From contig CAZSHM010000021.1 in NCBI GenBank assembly GCA_964606855.1, positions 1-27,817 of the forward strand: a stretch of DNA of 27,817 nt. Reading direction: 5' to 3'. The DNA is from UBA7185 sp964606855 (GTDB lineage Bacteria; Bacillota; Peptococcia; Peptococcales; Peptococcaceae). The notes under the pieces were generated by a model that saw only the letters and a program-made list of their open reading frames with translations, was not told the DNA's origin and ran no database searches. Below are positions 16,950 to 25,169 of this stretch, in pieces. Within the stretch, counting starts at the first letter, position 1; every line of letters starts with the position of its first letter. The position numbers and the translations under genes were made by a program.

Positions 16950-17522
16950 TCAGTTTTTCATCAGGCCCATACCGCTGTTCCAGGCCTGCCCGATCTGTTC
17001 TCCGACGGCGTAGTAGCCGTTTCGCATCTGGTCAAAGAGGAAGGTCTGCAGCTTCCCGGCGTCGATGCGGCCCTTCTCGTCGAGCACGCGCTCGTCCGCC
17101 ATCACGTTGACGATCTTGCCGAGCACGCGCAGCCCGTAGGGTTCGTCCTCCATCTGCTCGACGGTACATTCCAGCGTGACGGGGTATTCCTCGATGACGG
17201 GCGCGTCCACCCGGCTGCTCTTGACCGCGTGCAGCCCGCTGCGGGCGAACTTATCCGGCTCCTTGTTGGCGGACACGATGCCCATATAGTCCGACGCCGC
17301 GAGCGTGTCGCACCCCGGGATGGCCAGGGTGAAGGCGCCGCGCGCCTTGAGGTTGGCCACGGTCTTATGGTCGGACTCCAGATTCAGTGCCACCCGGTCC
17401 TCGGCGCAGATGCCGCCCCAGGCCATCATCATCACATCGACCGAATTGTCCTCGTTGTACGTGCCGATCATATAGGCCGGCATGGGAAACAGAAACGGCT
17501 TTGCTCCAAAATCCTTTTTCAT
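16950..17522 (-). CDS. Flavin reductase-like FMN-binding split-barrel protein
   Basis: 190 aa of the flavin reductase/FMN-binding split-barrel family: an N-terminal FMN-barrel segment (PMPAYMIGTYNEDNSVDVMMMAW), then DHKTVANLKARGAFTLAIP, and a region around EYPVTLECTVEQM. Such proteins bind FMN and reduce flavins or other substrates with NAD(P)H. The ATG at 17522 is 7 bases after AGGAG; a TTG two codons upstream is less likely. It lies 52 bases downstream of the flavodoxin-like gene on the same strand, probably one transcript. The substrate is unknown. Confidence 0.85.
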   Translation of the reverse strand: MKKDFGAKPFLFPMPAYMIGTYNEDNSVDVMMMAWGGICAEDRVALNLESDHKTVANLKARGAFTLAIPGCDTLAASDYMGIVSANKEPDKFARSGLHAVKSSRVDAPVIEEYPVTLECTVEQMEDEPYGLRVLGKIVNVMADERVLDEKGRIDAGKLQTFLFDQMRNGYYAVGEQIGQAWNSGMGLMKN

Positions 17523-17574
17523 AGTCAAACTCCTTTCCAGACAGATCCGCTGCGGATTTGAAAACAGAATTGCC

Positions 17575-18123
17575 CTAGATCGACGCGCCGAGACGGTAGG
17601 CCTCCTCCAGCTCCGGCTTGCCCTGAATATCGCCTATCTTCATATTTCCGCCGGCGAGGACATGGCCGAGATTCTTCCACTGGAGATGCTCCATCAGGTG
17701 ATCGTAGTACTGCACCACATCCGCGAAGCCCTGGCCCTCCGCCGCCATCAGCAGCGCCGAGGCGCGCCCCTGCCCGCGGAGCAGATTGCCGTCGCCCTCC
17801 TCCAGCGCGAACAGCCGGTCGATGGCCGTGCGCAGCTGGCCGCTCATGTTCCAGTAGTACAGCGGCGATGCGAGCACGACGACCTCCGCCTCCCGGACCG
17901 CCGGATAGATCTCGCACATGGCATCCTTCTGCACGCAGGGACATTCCCTGCTGCTGTGGCCGCCGAAACAGCCCTTGCAGCCGTGGATTTCCATGGCGCC
18001 CAGATAGAAGACGCGCACTTCGTGTCCGGCGGATTCCGCCCCGTCGGCGAACGCCCGGACCAGCGCGGAGGTATTGCCGTTTTTGCGCGGACTGCCGTTC
18101 AGAACAACAATTTTTTTGCCCAA
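17575..18123 (-). CDS. NADPH-dependent FMN reductase / flavodoxin-like protein
   Basis: 182 aa of the flavodoxin fold. The phosphate-binding loop NGSPRKNGNTSALV is near the N terminus, and ASPLYYWNMSGQLRTAIDR marks the FMN ring-binding region. A cysteine segment (CKGCFGG...CPCVQKDAMC) is typical of iron-sulfur-flavoprotein-like relatives, though I do not claim a cluster. The TTG at 18123 has AAGGAG with 8-base spacing; the in-frame GTG at 18132 overlaps that site. It is divergent from the HxlR regulator, which probably controls it. Quinone or nitro-compound reduction is a common role of relatives, but is inference here. Confidence 0.85.
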   Translation of the reverse strand: MGKKIVVLNGSPRKNGNTSALVRAFADGAESAGHEVRVFYLGAMEIHGCKGCFGGHSSRECPCVQKDAMCEIYPAVREAEVVVLASPLYYWNMSGQLRTAIDRLFALEEGDGNLLRGQGRASALLMAAEGQGFADVVQYYDHLMEHLQWKNLGHVLAGGNMKIGDIQGKPELEEAYRLGASI

Positions 18124-18161
18124 TGCTGTCACTCCTTTCGATCGATGCAGGTGTGCCTGTC

Positions 18162-18182
18162 CGGCTTGACTTTCTCAAGCCG
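18162..18182. promoter_or_regulatory. Perfect inverted repeat over the hxlR -35, likely operator
   Basis: CGGCTTGA (18162-18169) and TCAAGCCG (18175-18182) are perfect 8-bp arms around a 5-base spacer and include the -35 of the promoter. A dimeric winged-helix regulator could bind here. The adjacent gene encodes such a protein, so autoregulation is a reasonable guess. Confidence 0.55.
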
Positions 18183-18194
18183 TCATACTATAAT
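18166..18194 (+). promoter_or_regulatory. Near-consensus promoter of the HxlR-family gene
   Basis: TTGACT at 18166-18171 and a perfect TATAAT at 18189-18194 are separated by 17 bases. A second, imperfect symmetric element, ACTA-N6-TAGT at 18187-18200, overlaps the -10. The divergent flavoprotein genes start 40-70 bases to the left, so one protein could control both directions. Confidence 0.8.
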
Positions 18195-18310
18195 TTTAGT
18201 CAGCGCAAACACGAAAAACAAGTACGCACATGCGAGAAATATACTATCCGGAAGGAAAGTATCGGAGCGGGAGGAAGATACGGCGCACACAGAGCGAGGG
18301 GGCAGGGAGT

Positions 18311-18643
18311 ATGAGCCAGGCATGCATTGCCAACTGCAAGTTGGAGGACACGGGGTTCCATTACACAATGTCGATCATTCAGGGAAAGTATAAGATGGTG
18401 ATTCTCTATGCGCTGATGGAGTTTCAGGTGGTGCGTTTCAATGAGATGCAGAAATACATCGGCAGCATTACCTACAAGACATTGAGTTCCACCTTAAAAC
18501 AACTCGAGGCGGACGGGCTGGTGAACCGAAAGGAGTATCCGCAGATTCCCCCGAAGGTGGAGTACAGTCTGACCGACAAGGGCAAGTCGCTGATCCCCAT
18601 TCTGGATCAGATGTGCGAGTGGGGCGACAAGCACCGCGCCTGA
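18311..18643 (+). CDS. HxlR-family winged-helix transcriptional regulator
   Basis: 110 aa of the HxlR/MarR-like winged-helix type: GKYKMVILYALMEFQVVRFNEM forms the start of the helix-turn-helix, then ITYKTLSSTLKQLEADGLV is the recognition region and EYSLTDKGKSLIPIL the wing and last helix. Two N-terminal Cys (about residues 5 and 9) precede the domain; in relatives such as YodB and HypR an N-terminal Cys senses quinones, aldehydes or disulfide stress. ATG 18311 is preceded by GGGAG. The divergent flavin-dependent reductases are the natural target genes. Confidence 0.88.
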   Translation: MSQACIANCKLEDTGFHYTMSIIQGKYKMVILYALMEFQVVRFNEMQKYIGSITYKTLSSTLKQLEADGLVNRKEYPQIPPKVEYSLTDKGKSLIPILDQMCEWGDKHRA

Positions 18644-18694
18644 TCCCGCGCGGCCGGAAATCCGTTTATTTTCAGGCGCGGACGCGCAAAAAGA

Positions 18695-18723
18695 TTGAAA
18701 AAAAACGGGGGGAATGGTATCAT
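18695..18723 (+). promoter_or_regulatory. SigA-type promoter upstream of ftsK
   Basis: TTGAAA at 18695-18700 and TATCAT at 18718-18723 are separated by 17 bases, giving a start near 18730 and a leader of about 110 bases. Confidence 0.65.
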
Positions 18724-18842
18724 CATAGGGCGGGAACATACGGAATTGCAGCGGGCGGACGAAGTTCCGCAGCGGTGCGGCGGGCTCCGGGAGGAGAGCA
18801 GAGCGCCGCACGACGCCGCGCAGGATATGAGGTGGAGACGGA

Positions 18843-21800
18843 ATGGCGAAGAATACGGGGGGCGCGCAGGGAAACGGGCGCGCCGGCAACACGAAAAGTA
18901 AAAAGAGTACGGGCGGCGGAAAAAGCGCAAAGCAGGGCAAATCTTCCGCGCCGCAGCGCGCGTCTGACACCGGATCTCCGCGCAGCGGCGGTGTGGGTGT
19001 CACCCGGGTGCTGCTGGGCATCGCCTTCCTGGCGCTGGCGGTTTACAGCGTCTGGCTGATTCTGCAGGCGCCGCCGCACACCGGCGTGGAGCTGAGCTTT
19101 GACGAGCTGCGGGCGCACATGGGACTTTTGGGCGGCGCGATCTATCTTGTGATGGACGGCCTGTTCGGGCGCGGTGTACCGCTTTTTCCACTGCTGTTCT
19201 GCCTGTGCGCCTTCTGTCTGCTCACCGGGCGCCGGCCGAGAGGAACGCAGATCGCGGGCGGTGTGCTGGCGGCGCTGGTTCTGCTGACCTTTCTGCACCG
19301 GAATGTCACCTATGTGCACGCAGCAGACGCGCTGCGCCTGGGCTGGAACGGGTACGGGGGCGGTGTTGTGGGGGCGCTCTTCGCCGTGGCGCTGAAGACG
19401 GCGGTGGGCCGGGTTGGCACGTACATTGTGCTCTTCTGCGCTGCGGTGATCTCGGCGGTGCTTCTCGCCTATCATTTCCTCGCCTCGCAGGAGGAGAGCC
19501 TGCCGCAGCTCCTCCTCGGATATCTGCGGCGGTTCAAGGAGATGCTCCTGCACTTTATCTTTGTCGAGGAGGATGAGCCGGATGCCGTCGCGGCGGAGCC
19601 CCAAGCGGCACGCGGCAAGGAGACAGAGAAAAAAGCCTTGCAGGCGGCGAGTTCGGAAGGAAAGGCCGACGCGGCAAGTTCCGGCTCAGCGCCCGGCGCG
19701 AAGGGCGGAGCCGAAAAGAAACCGAGATTTTTCAAGAGGCATTTTGGGAAAAAGAAGGCGCAGGAGACCCCGCCGGAGCGCGTGCGCTACAGCGGCCCGG
19801 AGTATGTGGTGATTCCCAAGGAAAAGCCCGTGATTCTCAACAGCCTGGTCGAGATTCACAAGTCGATGGACGCGCAGGAGCCCCGCGTGGGATTGAGTCC
19901 GCGGGAGCCGCTGCGCACGGCGCCGTACACAATACAGGAATCGGTGGAGGAGTTCCAGCAGCTGCTGAAGCGCCGTCAGGTCCGGGTGTATGCGGAGCAG
20001 GAGGCGCGGCGCACAGAAGCGGAACAGCAGCCCGTGCCGGATCCGGAACAGGATCTCGCGGCATCGGAGGAGGCGTGCGAACGCGACCCGCATACGGCGC
20101 CATCGGAAGAGCGCTCCGCGGAGGCAACGGTTCGCGCGGAACCTGAGGCGGAATTTTCCGCCGGCGCGGCGACAGGCGAGGAACCTGCATCCGAAATCGT
20201 TTCGGAGGCAGGCCGCGAGGAGGAGCCGGATCGGGCGGCCGACGCCAATGCGGCGCAGGAGTCCGGCGCGGGCGTTTCCGCGATGCCGGGCGAAGCGTCC
20301 GCGGAGGAGGCGTCGCAGAACCCCGTATCCGTGGAGACGGCACGGCCGGCGCGCCGCGTGGAGCGCGTGGTGGCCATGGAAAAGGGCAAGCGCCCGGAGC
20401 GGCGGGAGACGCCGCAGAGCGCGCCCGCTCCGGCGCAGCAGAACCGGGCGCCTGAGGCGCCGGGCAAGCCGCAGGAGGAGCGCTATCATCTGCCCCCCGT
20501 GGAACTTCTGGATCCGGGCCCCGGGAGCGGCAATCCCCGCAACAATCAGGAGATCATGGCAAATGTGAAGCGCCTGGAGCAGACGCTGAACGATTTCGGC
20601 GTGCGGGGGACGATCGTCGATGTCAGCTGCGGCCCTGCGATCACGCGGTATGAGTTCCGCCCGGCGGCGGGGGTCAAGGTCAGCAAGATCACGAACCTCT
20701 CCGACGACATCGCGCTCAGCATGGCGGTGGCCGGCGTGCGGATCGAGGCACCCATCCCCGGAAAAGCGGCGGTGGGCATCGAACTGCCCAACAAGAGCAC
20801 CACGACGGTCTGCCTGCGGGAACTGATCGAGAGCGACGCTTTCCGCAACAGCAAATCCAAGCTGACGATGGCCCTTGGAAAGGATATCAGCGGGCAGCCG
20901 GTGGTGGCGGATCTGTCCAAGATGCCGCACCTTCTGATCGCGGGCGCCACCGGATCCGGAAAATCCGTCTGCATCAACACGATCATCAACAGCATTCTCT
21001 ATAAGGCGACGCCCGATGAGGTCAAGTTTGTCATGGTAGACCCAAAAAAGGTGGAACTGGGCGACTACAACGGCATTCCGCACCTGATCTCCCCGGTGGT
21101 CACCGACCCCAAAAAAGCGGCTTCCGCGCTGCGCTGGGCCGTGCAGGAGATGGATCGCCGGTACGAGGTCTTCGCCGCCAACGGCGTGAAGGATATGCCG
21201 CGGTTCAACAAGCTCTCGCAGGAGCGGCGGGCGGCGGCGCAGAGCGAGGCGGAGCGGGCGGAGATCGAGGTCATGCCCTATATTGTGGTGATCATCGACG
21301 AGCTGGCCGACTTGATGATGGTGGCGCCGGCGGACGTCGAGGACGCCATCTGCCGTCTGGCGCAGCTGGCCCGCGCGGCGGGCATCCACCTGGTGGTGGC
21401 CACACAGCGGCCGTCGGTGGACGTCATCACCGGCATCATCAAGGCCAATATGCCGTCCCGCATCGCCTTTGCCGTCTCCTCGCAGACCGACTCGCGCACC
21501 ATCCTCGATATGGGCGGCGCCGAGAAACTGCTGGGGCGTGGCGATATGCTGTTCTATCCCACGGGACTGCCTAAACCGCAGCGGGTGCAGGGCGTCTATG
21601 TGTCCGACAAGGAGATCGCCCGCATCACCGAGGCGGTCAAGGCGCAGGGCAAACCGGTTTACAATGCGGAGATCGGCAGCGCCAGCGTCGGCGGCCAGGA
21701 GGAGAACGGCGGCGCGGAAGAGTGGGACGAGCTGATTCCGGAGGCCACCAAACTGTTCATCGAGAACGGCCAGGCGTCCATCTCTCTCCTGCAGCGCCGG

Positions 21801-21947
21801 TTCCGCATCGGCTACACCCGCGCGGCGCGCATCGTCGATCAGATGGAGCAGCGGGGCTTGGTGGGCCCCTACGAGGGCAGCAAGCCACGGCAGATTCAGG
21901 TCACCATGAGTCAGTATCATGAGATGCTGGAAAACGGTGAGCTGTGA
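18843..21947 (+). CDS. ftsK: DNA translocase FtsK/SpoIIIE
   Basis: 1034 aa, a septal DNA pump that clears and resolves chromosomes at division or sporulation. A basic, Gly/Lys/Ser-rich tail (1-50) is followed by several membrane segments between about 52 and 213, then a long acidic, Ala/Glu/Pro-rich linker (about 225-560). The motor has Walker A GATGSGKSVCIN near 700 and Walker B VVIIDELADLMM near 815, plus ATQRPSVDVITG and IASAVSSQTDSR-like segments. A winged-helix gamma domain from about residue 960 (LFIENGQASISLLQRRFRIG) reads KOPS/SRS-type polarity sequences. The ATG follows GGTGGAG. FtsK and SpoIIIE cannot be told apart here. Confidence 0.93.
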   Translation: MAKNTGGAQGNGRAGNTKSKKSTGGGKSAKQGKSSAPQRASDTGSPRSGGVGVTRVLLGIAFLALAVYSVWLILQAPPHTGVELSFDELRAHMGLLGGAIYLVMDGLFGRGVPLFPLLFCLCAFCLLTGRRPRGTQIAGGVLAALVLLTFLHRNVTYVHAADALRLGWNGYGGGVVGALFAVALKTAVGRVGTYIVLFCAAVISAVLLAYHFLASQEESLPQLLLGYLRRFKEMLLHFIFVEEDEPDAVAAEPQAARGKETEKKALQAASSEGKADAASSGSAPGAKGGAEKKPRFFKRHFGKKKAQETPPERVRYSGPEYVVIPKEKPVILNSLVEIHKSMDAQEPRVGLSPREPLRTAPYTIQESVEEFQQLLKRRQVRVYAEQEARRTEAEQQPVPDPEQDLAASEEACERDPHTAPSEERSAEATVRAEPEAEFSAGAATGEEPASEIVSEAGREEEPDRAADANAAQESGAGVSAMPGEASAEEASQNPVSVETARPARRVERVVAMEKGKRPERRETPQSAPAPAQQNRAPEAPGKPQEERYHLPPVELLDPGPGSGNPRNNQEIMANVKRLEQTLNDFGVRGTIVDVSCGPAITRYEFRPAAGVKVSKITNLSDDIALSMAVAGVRIEAPIPGKAAVGIELPNKSTTTVCLRELIESDAFRNSKSKLTMALGKDISGQPVVADLSKMPHLLIAGATGSGKSVCINTIINSILYKATPDEVKFVMVDPKKVELGDYNGIPHLISPVVTDPKKAASALRWAVQEMDRRYEVFAANGVKDMPRFNKLSQERRAAAQSEAERAEIEVMPYIVVIIDELADLMMVAPADVEDAICRLAQLARAAGIHLVVATQRPSVDVITGIIKANMPSRIAFAVSSQTDSRTILDMGGAEKLLGRGDMLFYPTGLPKPQRVQGVYVSDKEIARITEAVKAQGKPVYNAEIGSASVGGQEENGGAEEWDELIPEATKLFIENGQASISLLQRRFRIGYTRAARIVDQMEQRGLVGPYEGSKPRQIQVTMSQYHEMLENGEL

Positions 21948-22024
21948 CGGCGCCGGAGGCAGGAAGCGCGCGGTGCGGGGAAACTGGGGATTGGTTACAA
22001 TTTGATAAACATTTTGGCGCCGTC

Positions 22025-22054
22025 TTGCGCAGCGCGGCCGGAATATGCTATAGT
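22025..22054 (+). promoter_or_regulatory. Probable promoter of the RodZ-like gene
   Basis: TTGCGC at 22025-22030 and TATAGT at 22049-22054 are separated by 18 bases, about 100 bases before the start codon in the 214-base gap after ftsK. A 9-bp inverted repeat (21946-21954 with 22016-22024) lies just upstream of the -35, of unclear meaning. Confidence 0.55.
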
Positions 22055-22161
22055 ATTCGGAGACAGGGATGCCGGGGACAAAACTTGGAACGGCCCCATT
22101 TTCAGGGTATCAGCCGGCGCGGGCGCGGCTGCGGTGCAATGCGGAACGGAGGTGGCGGAGC

Positions 22162-22983
22162 TTGCAGGGAATCGGAAAAGTGCTGAAGGACGAGAGAGAG
22201 CGGCGCGGCATCACCTTGGAGGAGGTCGCGGAGGCGACCAAGATCCGCACAAAATATTTGGATGCGATCGAGCGCGATGCGTTTGATGTGCTGCCCGGGG
22301 AAGTGTACGCCAGAGGCTTTGTGACGGCCTATTTAAAATATCTCGGCATCAAGGATGCGCCGGAAGTCGTGGAGATCATGAAGAAAAAGCCGGCATCGCA
22401 GCCGGAATCCCCTGCGCAGTCGGCGGAGCAGGAGCCGGAGCAGGTCGGAAGCAGGCGCGAGCGCAAAAAGGGCAGTTCCGGCTACGAGGAAAAACCCCTC
22501 AGCAAGCGCAGCACCCTGATCATTCTTCTGAGCATCGGCGCGGTGCTTCTGCTGCTGGGGCTGCAGTGGATCTACAGCAGCCAGCAGGCGGATCTGCGGG
22601 ACGAGCCGGAGCAGCAGCCACAGGAGCAGGTGGAGGAGCAGACGCCGGAAACGCCTGTGGAACCGGTCGAGCCTGTCGAACCGGCCGAACCGGAGGCGCC
22701 GGTGTATGAAGGGCTGGAAATGCACATAGAGATTCTGGATGCCTCCTCCGAGGAGGATCGCTGCTGGATGCGCATCACCGTCGACGGGCAGGCGACGGAA
22801 GTCACGCTCTCGGAGGGCCAGACGCAGGATGTGCAGGCCGCGGAAAGCATTGAGCTCAGTTTGGGCAACGCCGGTGTCGTGCAGGTCACGGTGAACGGGC
22901 AGGATCTGGGCGTTATGGGAGGCATGGGAGAAGTCCTGAAGCGTTCCTTCCTCCGGGAGGAGTACAGCGGTGTCGCAGAATAG
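22162..22983 (+). CDS. RodZ-like helix-turn-helix membrane protein
   Basis: 273 aa. An N-terminal HTH of the RodZ/Xre type (IGKVLKDERERRGITLEEVA, IRTKYLDAIERDAF) continues with ARGFVTAYLKYLGI, then a charged linker, one membrane segment at about 118-137 (TLIILLSIGAVLLLLGLQWI), a Pro/Glu/Val-rich spacer with PVEP repeats, and an extracytoplasmic DUF4115-like beta domain. RodZ links MreB to the cell-wall elongation machinery. TTG 22162 has GGAGG 9 bases upstream; longer in-frame extensions overlap the promoter. Position before rimO and pgsA is usual for this family in Bacillota. Confidence 0.85.
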   Translation: MQGIGKVLKDERERRGITLEEVAEATKIRTKYLDAIERDAFDVLPGEVYARGFVTAYLKYLGIKDAPEVVEIMKKKPASQPESPAQSAEQEPEQVGSRRERKKGSSGYEEKPLSKRSTLIILLSIGAVLLLLGLQWIYSSQQADLRDEPEQQPQEQVEEQTPETPVEPVEPVEPAEPEAPVYEGLEMHIEILDASSEEDRCWMRITVDGQATEVTLSEGQTQDVQAAESIELSLGNAGVVQVTVNGQDLGVMGGMGEVLKRSFLREEYSGVAE

Positions 22984-23007
22984 CCCGGTTCGGCGGCCTG
23001 CGCGGGG

Positions 23008-23036
23008 TTGTCTTTCCGAAACTTGCGTGCTAAAAT
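23008..23036 (+). promoter_or_regulatory. Putative promoter upstream of rimO
   Basis: TTGTCT at 23008-23013 and TAAAAT at 23031-23036 are separated by 17 bases. Transcription would start near 23043, inside the terminator-like hairpin described next, which makes its role uncertain. Confidence 0.45.
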
Positions 23037-23039
23037 AGA

Positions 23040-23076
23040 GCAGGACGCCGTAGCATTGCGGCCGCCCTGCTTTTTT
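23040..23076 (+). terminator. Intrinsic terminator after the RodZ-like gene
   Basis: GCAGG at 23040-23044 pairs with CCTGC at 23066-23070, with an inner GCCG/CGGC stem (23047-23050 with 23059-23062), followed directly by TTTTTT at 23071-23076. It lies 57 bases after the stop codon of the RodZ-like gene and about 97 before rimO. Confidence 0.7.
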
Positions 23077-23172
23077 CTTGGGCCCGCGGGGTACGGAGGG
23101 CCGGCGCGGCGGTTCGTCTGCGGGAAAAGATGTGCGGAATCCGGGGGCAGAGGATACGGGAGGAGATCGGTT

Positions 23173-24516
23173 TTGCGCAAAGTGAGCGTTTTGTCGCTGG
23201 GGTGCGCCAAAAATCTGGTGCACAGCGAGACGATGATGGGGCTGTTTCAGGCGCGGGGGTACGAGCTGACGGAGCGGTATGAGGAGGCGGAGGTCATCCT
23301 CATCAACACCTGCGGCTTTGTGGACGCGGCCAAGGAGGAGTCGATCAACGCCATTCTGGAGATGGCTCAGTGGAAGGTCGCGGGCGCCTGCAGACTCTTG
23401 GTGGCGGTGGGCTGCCTGGTGCAGAAATATGTGCGGGAGCTCGCGGCGGAGCTGCCGGAGGTCGATGTCTTTGTGGGCACGAACGACTATCAGCGGATTG
23501 TCGCGATCATCGACGAGGCGCTGGCCGGAAAGGGAGAGCGCATCTATGTGCACGAGAACTGGAGCGACGAGCAGAGTCTGCCCCTGGCGCCGCGCTGCCT
23601 GACCACGGCGCACTACGCATACCTGCGCATCGCGGAGGGCTGCGACAACCGCTGCACCTACTGCGCCATCCCCGAAATGCAGGGGCCGTACCGCAGCCGC
23701 CGCATCGAGCAGCTGCGGGAGGAAGCCGAGCACTTGGCGGAGCAAGGCGTGACGGAGCTGATCCTGGTGGCGCAGGACACCAGCTGCTACGGGAGGGATC
23801 TCTACGGCCGCATCGCCCTGACGGATCTGCTGCGGGAGCTGGCGGCTATTCCGTCTATCCGCTGGATTCGGCTGCTCTATGTCTATCCAAATAACTTTGA
23901 CGATGCGCTCATCGATTACATTGCGGGGGAGGAAAAAATCTGCCGGTATCTGGACATTCCGCTGCAGCACGCCGATGACACGGTGCTGCGCCGCATGAAC
24001 CGCAACATCACGGAGGCGGAGATCCGCGCGCTCCTGCAAAAACTGCGGGCGCGCATTCCCGGTGTCACGCTGCGCTCCACCTTTATCACGGGCTTTCCCG
24101 GGGAGACGGAGGAACAGTTTCGCCATCTCCTGGACTTTTTGCAGGAGGAGGAGCTGGACTGTGTGGGGGCTTTTCCCTATTCCCGCGAGGAGGGGACGCC
24201 GGCCGACCGCATGGACGGGCATCTGGAGGAGGAGGAGCGCGAGCGGCGCGCCCAGGAACTGATGGATCTCCAGTACGAGATCCTGTATCAAAAGCACCGG
24301 CGGGTGCTGGGACAGCGCCGCCTGGTGGTGGTCGATGAGCGGAGCGCAGACGTGCCGGGACTGCTCCTGTGCCGCAGTGAGCACGAGGCGCCCGAGGTGG
24401 ATCCGTGGATTCTGGTCTACGCCGGGGAGGAGAATTCCTATCGCCCCGGTGATTACCTGACAGTGGAACTGACGGGGCTGGACGAATATGATTGGATAGG
24501 AGAGATTGTGTCATGA
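23173..24516 (+). CDS. rimO: Ribosomal protein S12 methylthiotransferase RimO
   Basis: 447 aa, a radical-SAM enzyme that adds a methylthio group to an Asp of ribosomal protein S12. The N-terminal UPF0004 domain carries Cys 11 (SLGCAKNLVHSE), 47 (NTCGFVDAAKEES) and 81 (VGCLVQKY) for the auxiliary cluster. The radical-SAM CxxxCxxC (CDNRCTYC) is at 157-164, followed by IPEMQGPYRSR, and a C-terminal TRAM domain. The motif set NTCGFVDAAKEES and PLQHAD indicates RimO rather than MiaB. TTG 23173 follows GGGAGGAG. The stop overlaps the pgsA ATG. Confidence 0.93.
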   Translation: MRKVSVLSLGCAKNLVHSETMMGLFQARGYELTERYEEAEVILINTCGFVDAAKEESINAILEMAQWKVAGACRLLVAVGCLVQKYVRELAAELPEVDVFVGTNDYQRIVAIIDEALAGKGERIYVHENWSDEQSLPLAPRCLTTAHYAYLRIAEGCDNRCTYCAIPEMQGPYRSRRIEQLREEAEHLAEQGVTELILVAQDTSCYGRDLYGRIALTDLLRELAAIPSIRWIRLLYVYPNNFDDALIDYIAGEEKICRYLDIPLQHADDTVLRRMNRNITEAEIRALLQKLRARIPGVTLRSTFITGFPGETEEQFRHLLDFLQEEELDCVGAFPYSREEGTPADRMDGHLEEEERERRAQELMDLQYEILYQKHRRVLGQRRLVVVDERSADVPGLLLCRSEHEAPEVDPWILVYAGEENSYRPGDYLTVELTGLDEYDWIGEIVS

Positions 24517-25052
24517 ATCTGCCCAACAAACTGACTGTGGCGAGAATCTGTATGGTACCGCTCTTTATGGTGGCACTTCTCTGGAACACCGACGGTACGC
24601 GCATTGCGGCGGCCGCCCTCTTTGCGCTGGCGTCGCTGACAGATATGCTGGACGGCCAGATCGCCCGCAAGCGGAATCTGATCACCAATTTCGGGAAGCT
24701 GATGGATCCCCTGGCGGACAAAATTTTGACTGCCGCGGCGATGGTCTGTCTGGTGGAACTGGGCGAACTCTCCGCCTGGATCGTGGTGATCGTGCTCTTC
24801 CGGGAGTACGCCATCACAGGTCTGCGCTCGGTTGCAGCCTCGGAAAATATCGTCGTCGCGGCCAGTATCTGGGGGAAGGTCAAGACGGTGTGCCAGATGA
24901 TCGCGCTGATCCTGATGATGCTGAAGGGGCCTGTGATGGCGCTCTGCGGCATCAATCTGGGACTGTGGCTGATGTATGCGGCGGTCGTGCTGACGGTCTA
25001 CTCCGGCCTGGAATATGTGTGGAAGTTGAGCAAGCAGATCCGGTGGCAGTGA
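24513..25052 (+). CDS. pgsA: CDP-diacylglycerol-glycerol-3-phosphate phosphatidyltransferase
   Basis: 179 aa integral membrane enzyme making phosphatidylglycerol phosphate. The CDP-alcohol phosphotransferase motif D-x2-DG-x2-AR-x8-G-x3-D-x3-D is complete at about 44-69 (DMLDGQIAR, then GKLMDPLAD). It starts NLPNKLTVARI, typical of PgsA, and has several hydrophobic segments. The ATG overlaps the rimO stop (ATGA). The product is the substrate of the phosphatase encoded next. Confidence 0.93.
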   Translation: MNLPNKLTVARICMVPLFMVALLWNTDGTRIAAAALFALASLTDMLDGQIARKRNLITNFGKLMDPLADKILTAAAMVCLVELGELSAWIVVIVLFREYAITGLRSVAASENIVVAASIWGKVKTVCQMIALILMMLKGPVMALCGINLGLWLMYAAVVLTVYSGLEYVWKLSKQIRWQ

Positions 25053-25169
25053 GGGGCGGCACACAGGGAGCCGCATCGGACCGGCGCGATGGATCCGCGG
25101 GAATCGGGACAGGTGCACGGGAGCAGGGAGAAGCGGAACGAGAAGGATGAGAGAAGGAGTGAGCGGCGC

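Noticed and set aside
16503..17561. 352-aa plus-strand frame over the ribF end and flavin reductase
   Set aside because: It reads ribF in a wrong frame, crosses the bidirectional terminator and then runs antisense to a recognisable flavin reductase.
21946..22024. 9-bp inverted repeat (GACGGCGCC/GGCGCCGTC) after ftsK
   Set aside because: The arms are about 60 bases apart with no U-run; in such GC-rich DNA this could be chance.
19686..24384. Long minus-strand frames opposite ftsK, the RodZ-like gene and rimO (744 and 683 aa)
   Set aside because: Shadow frames of codon-biased GC-rich genes; no recognisable protein features.
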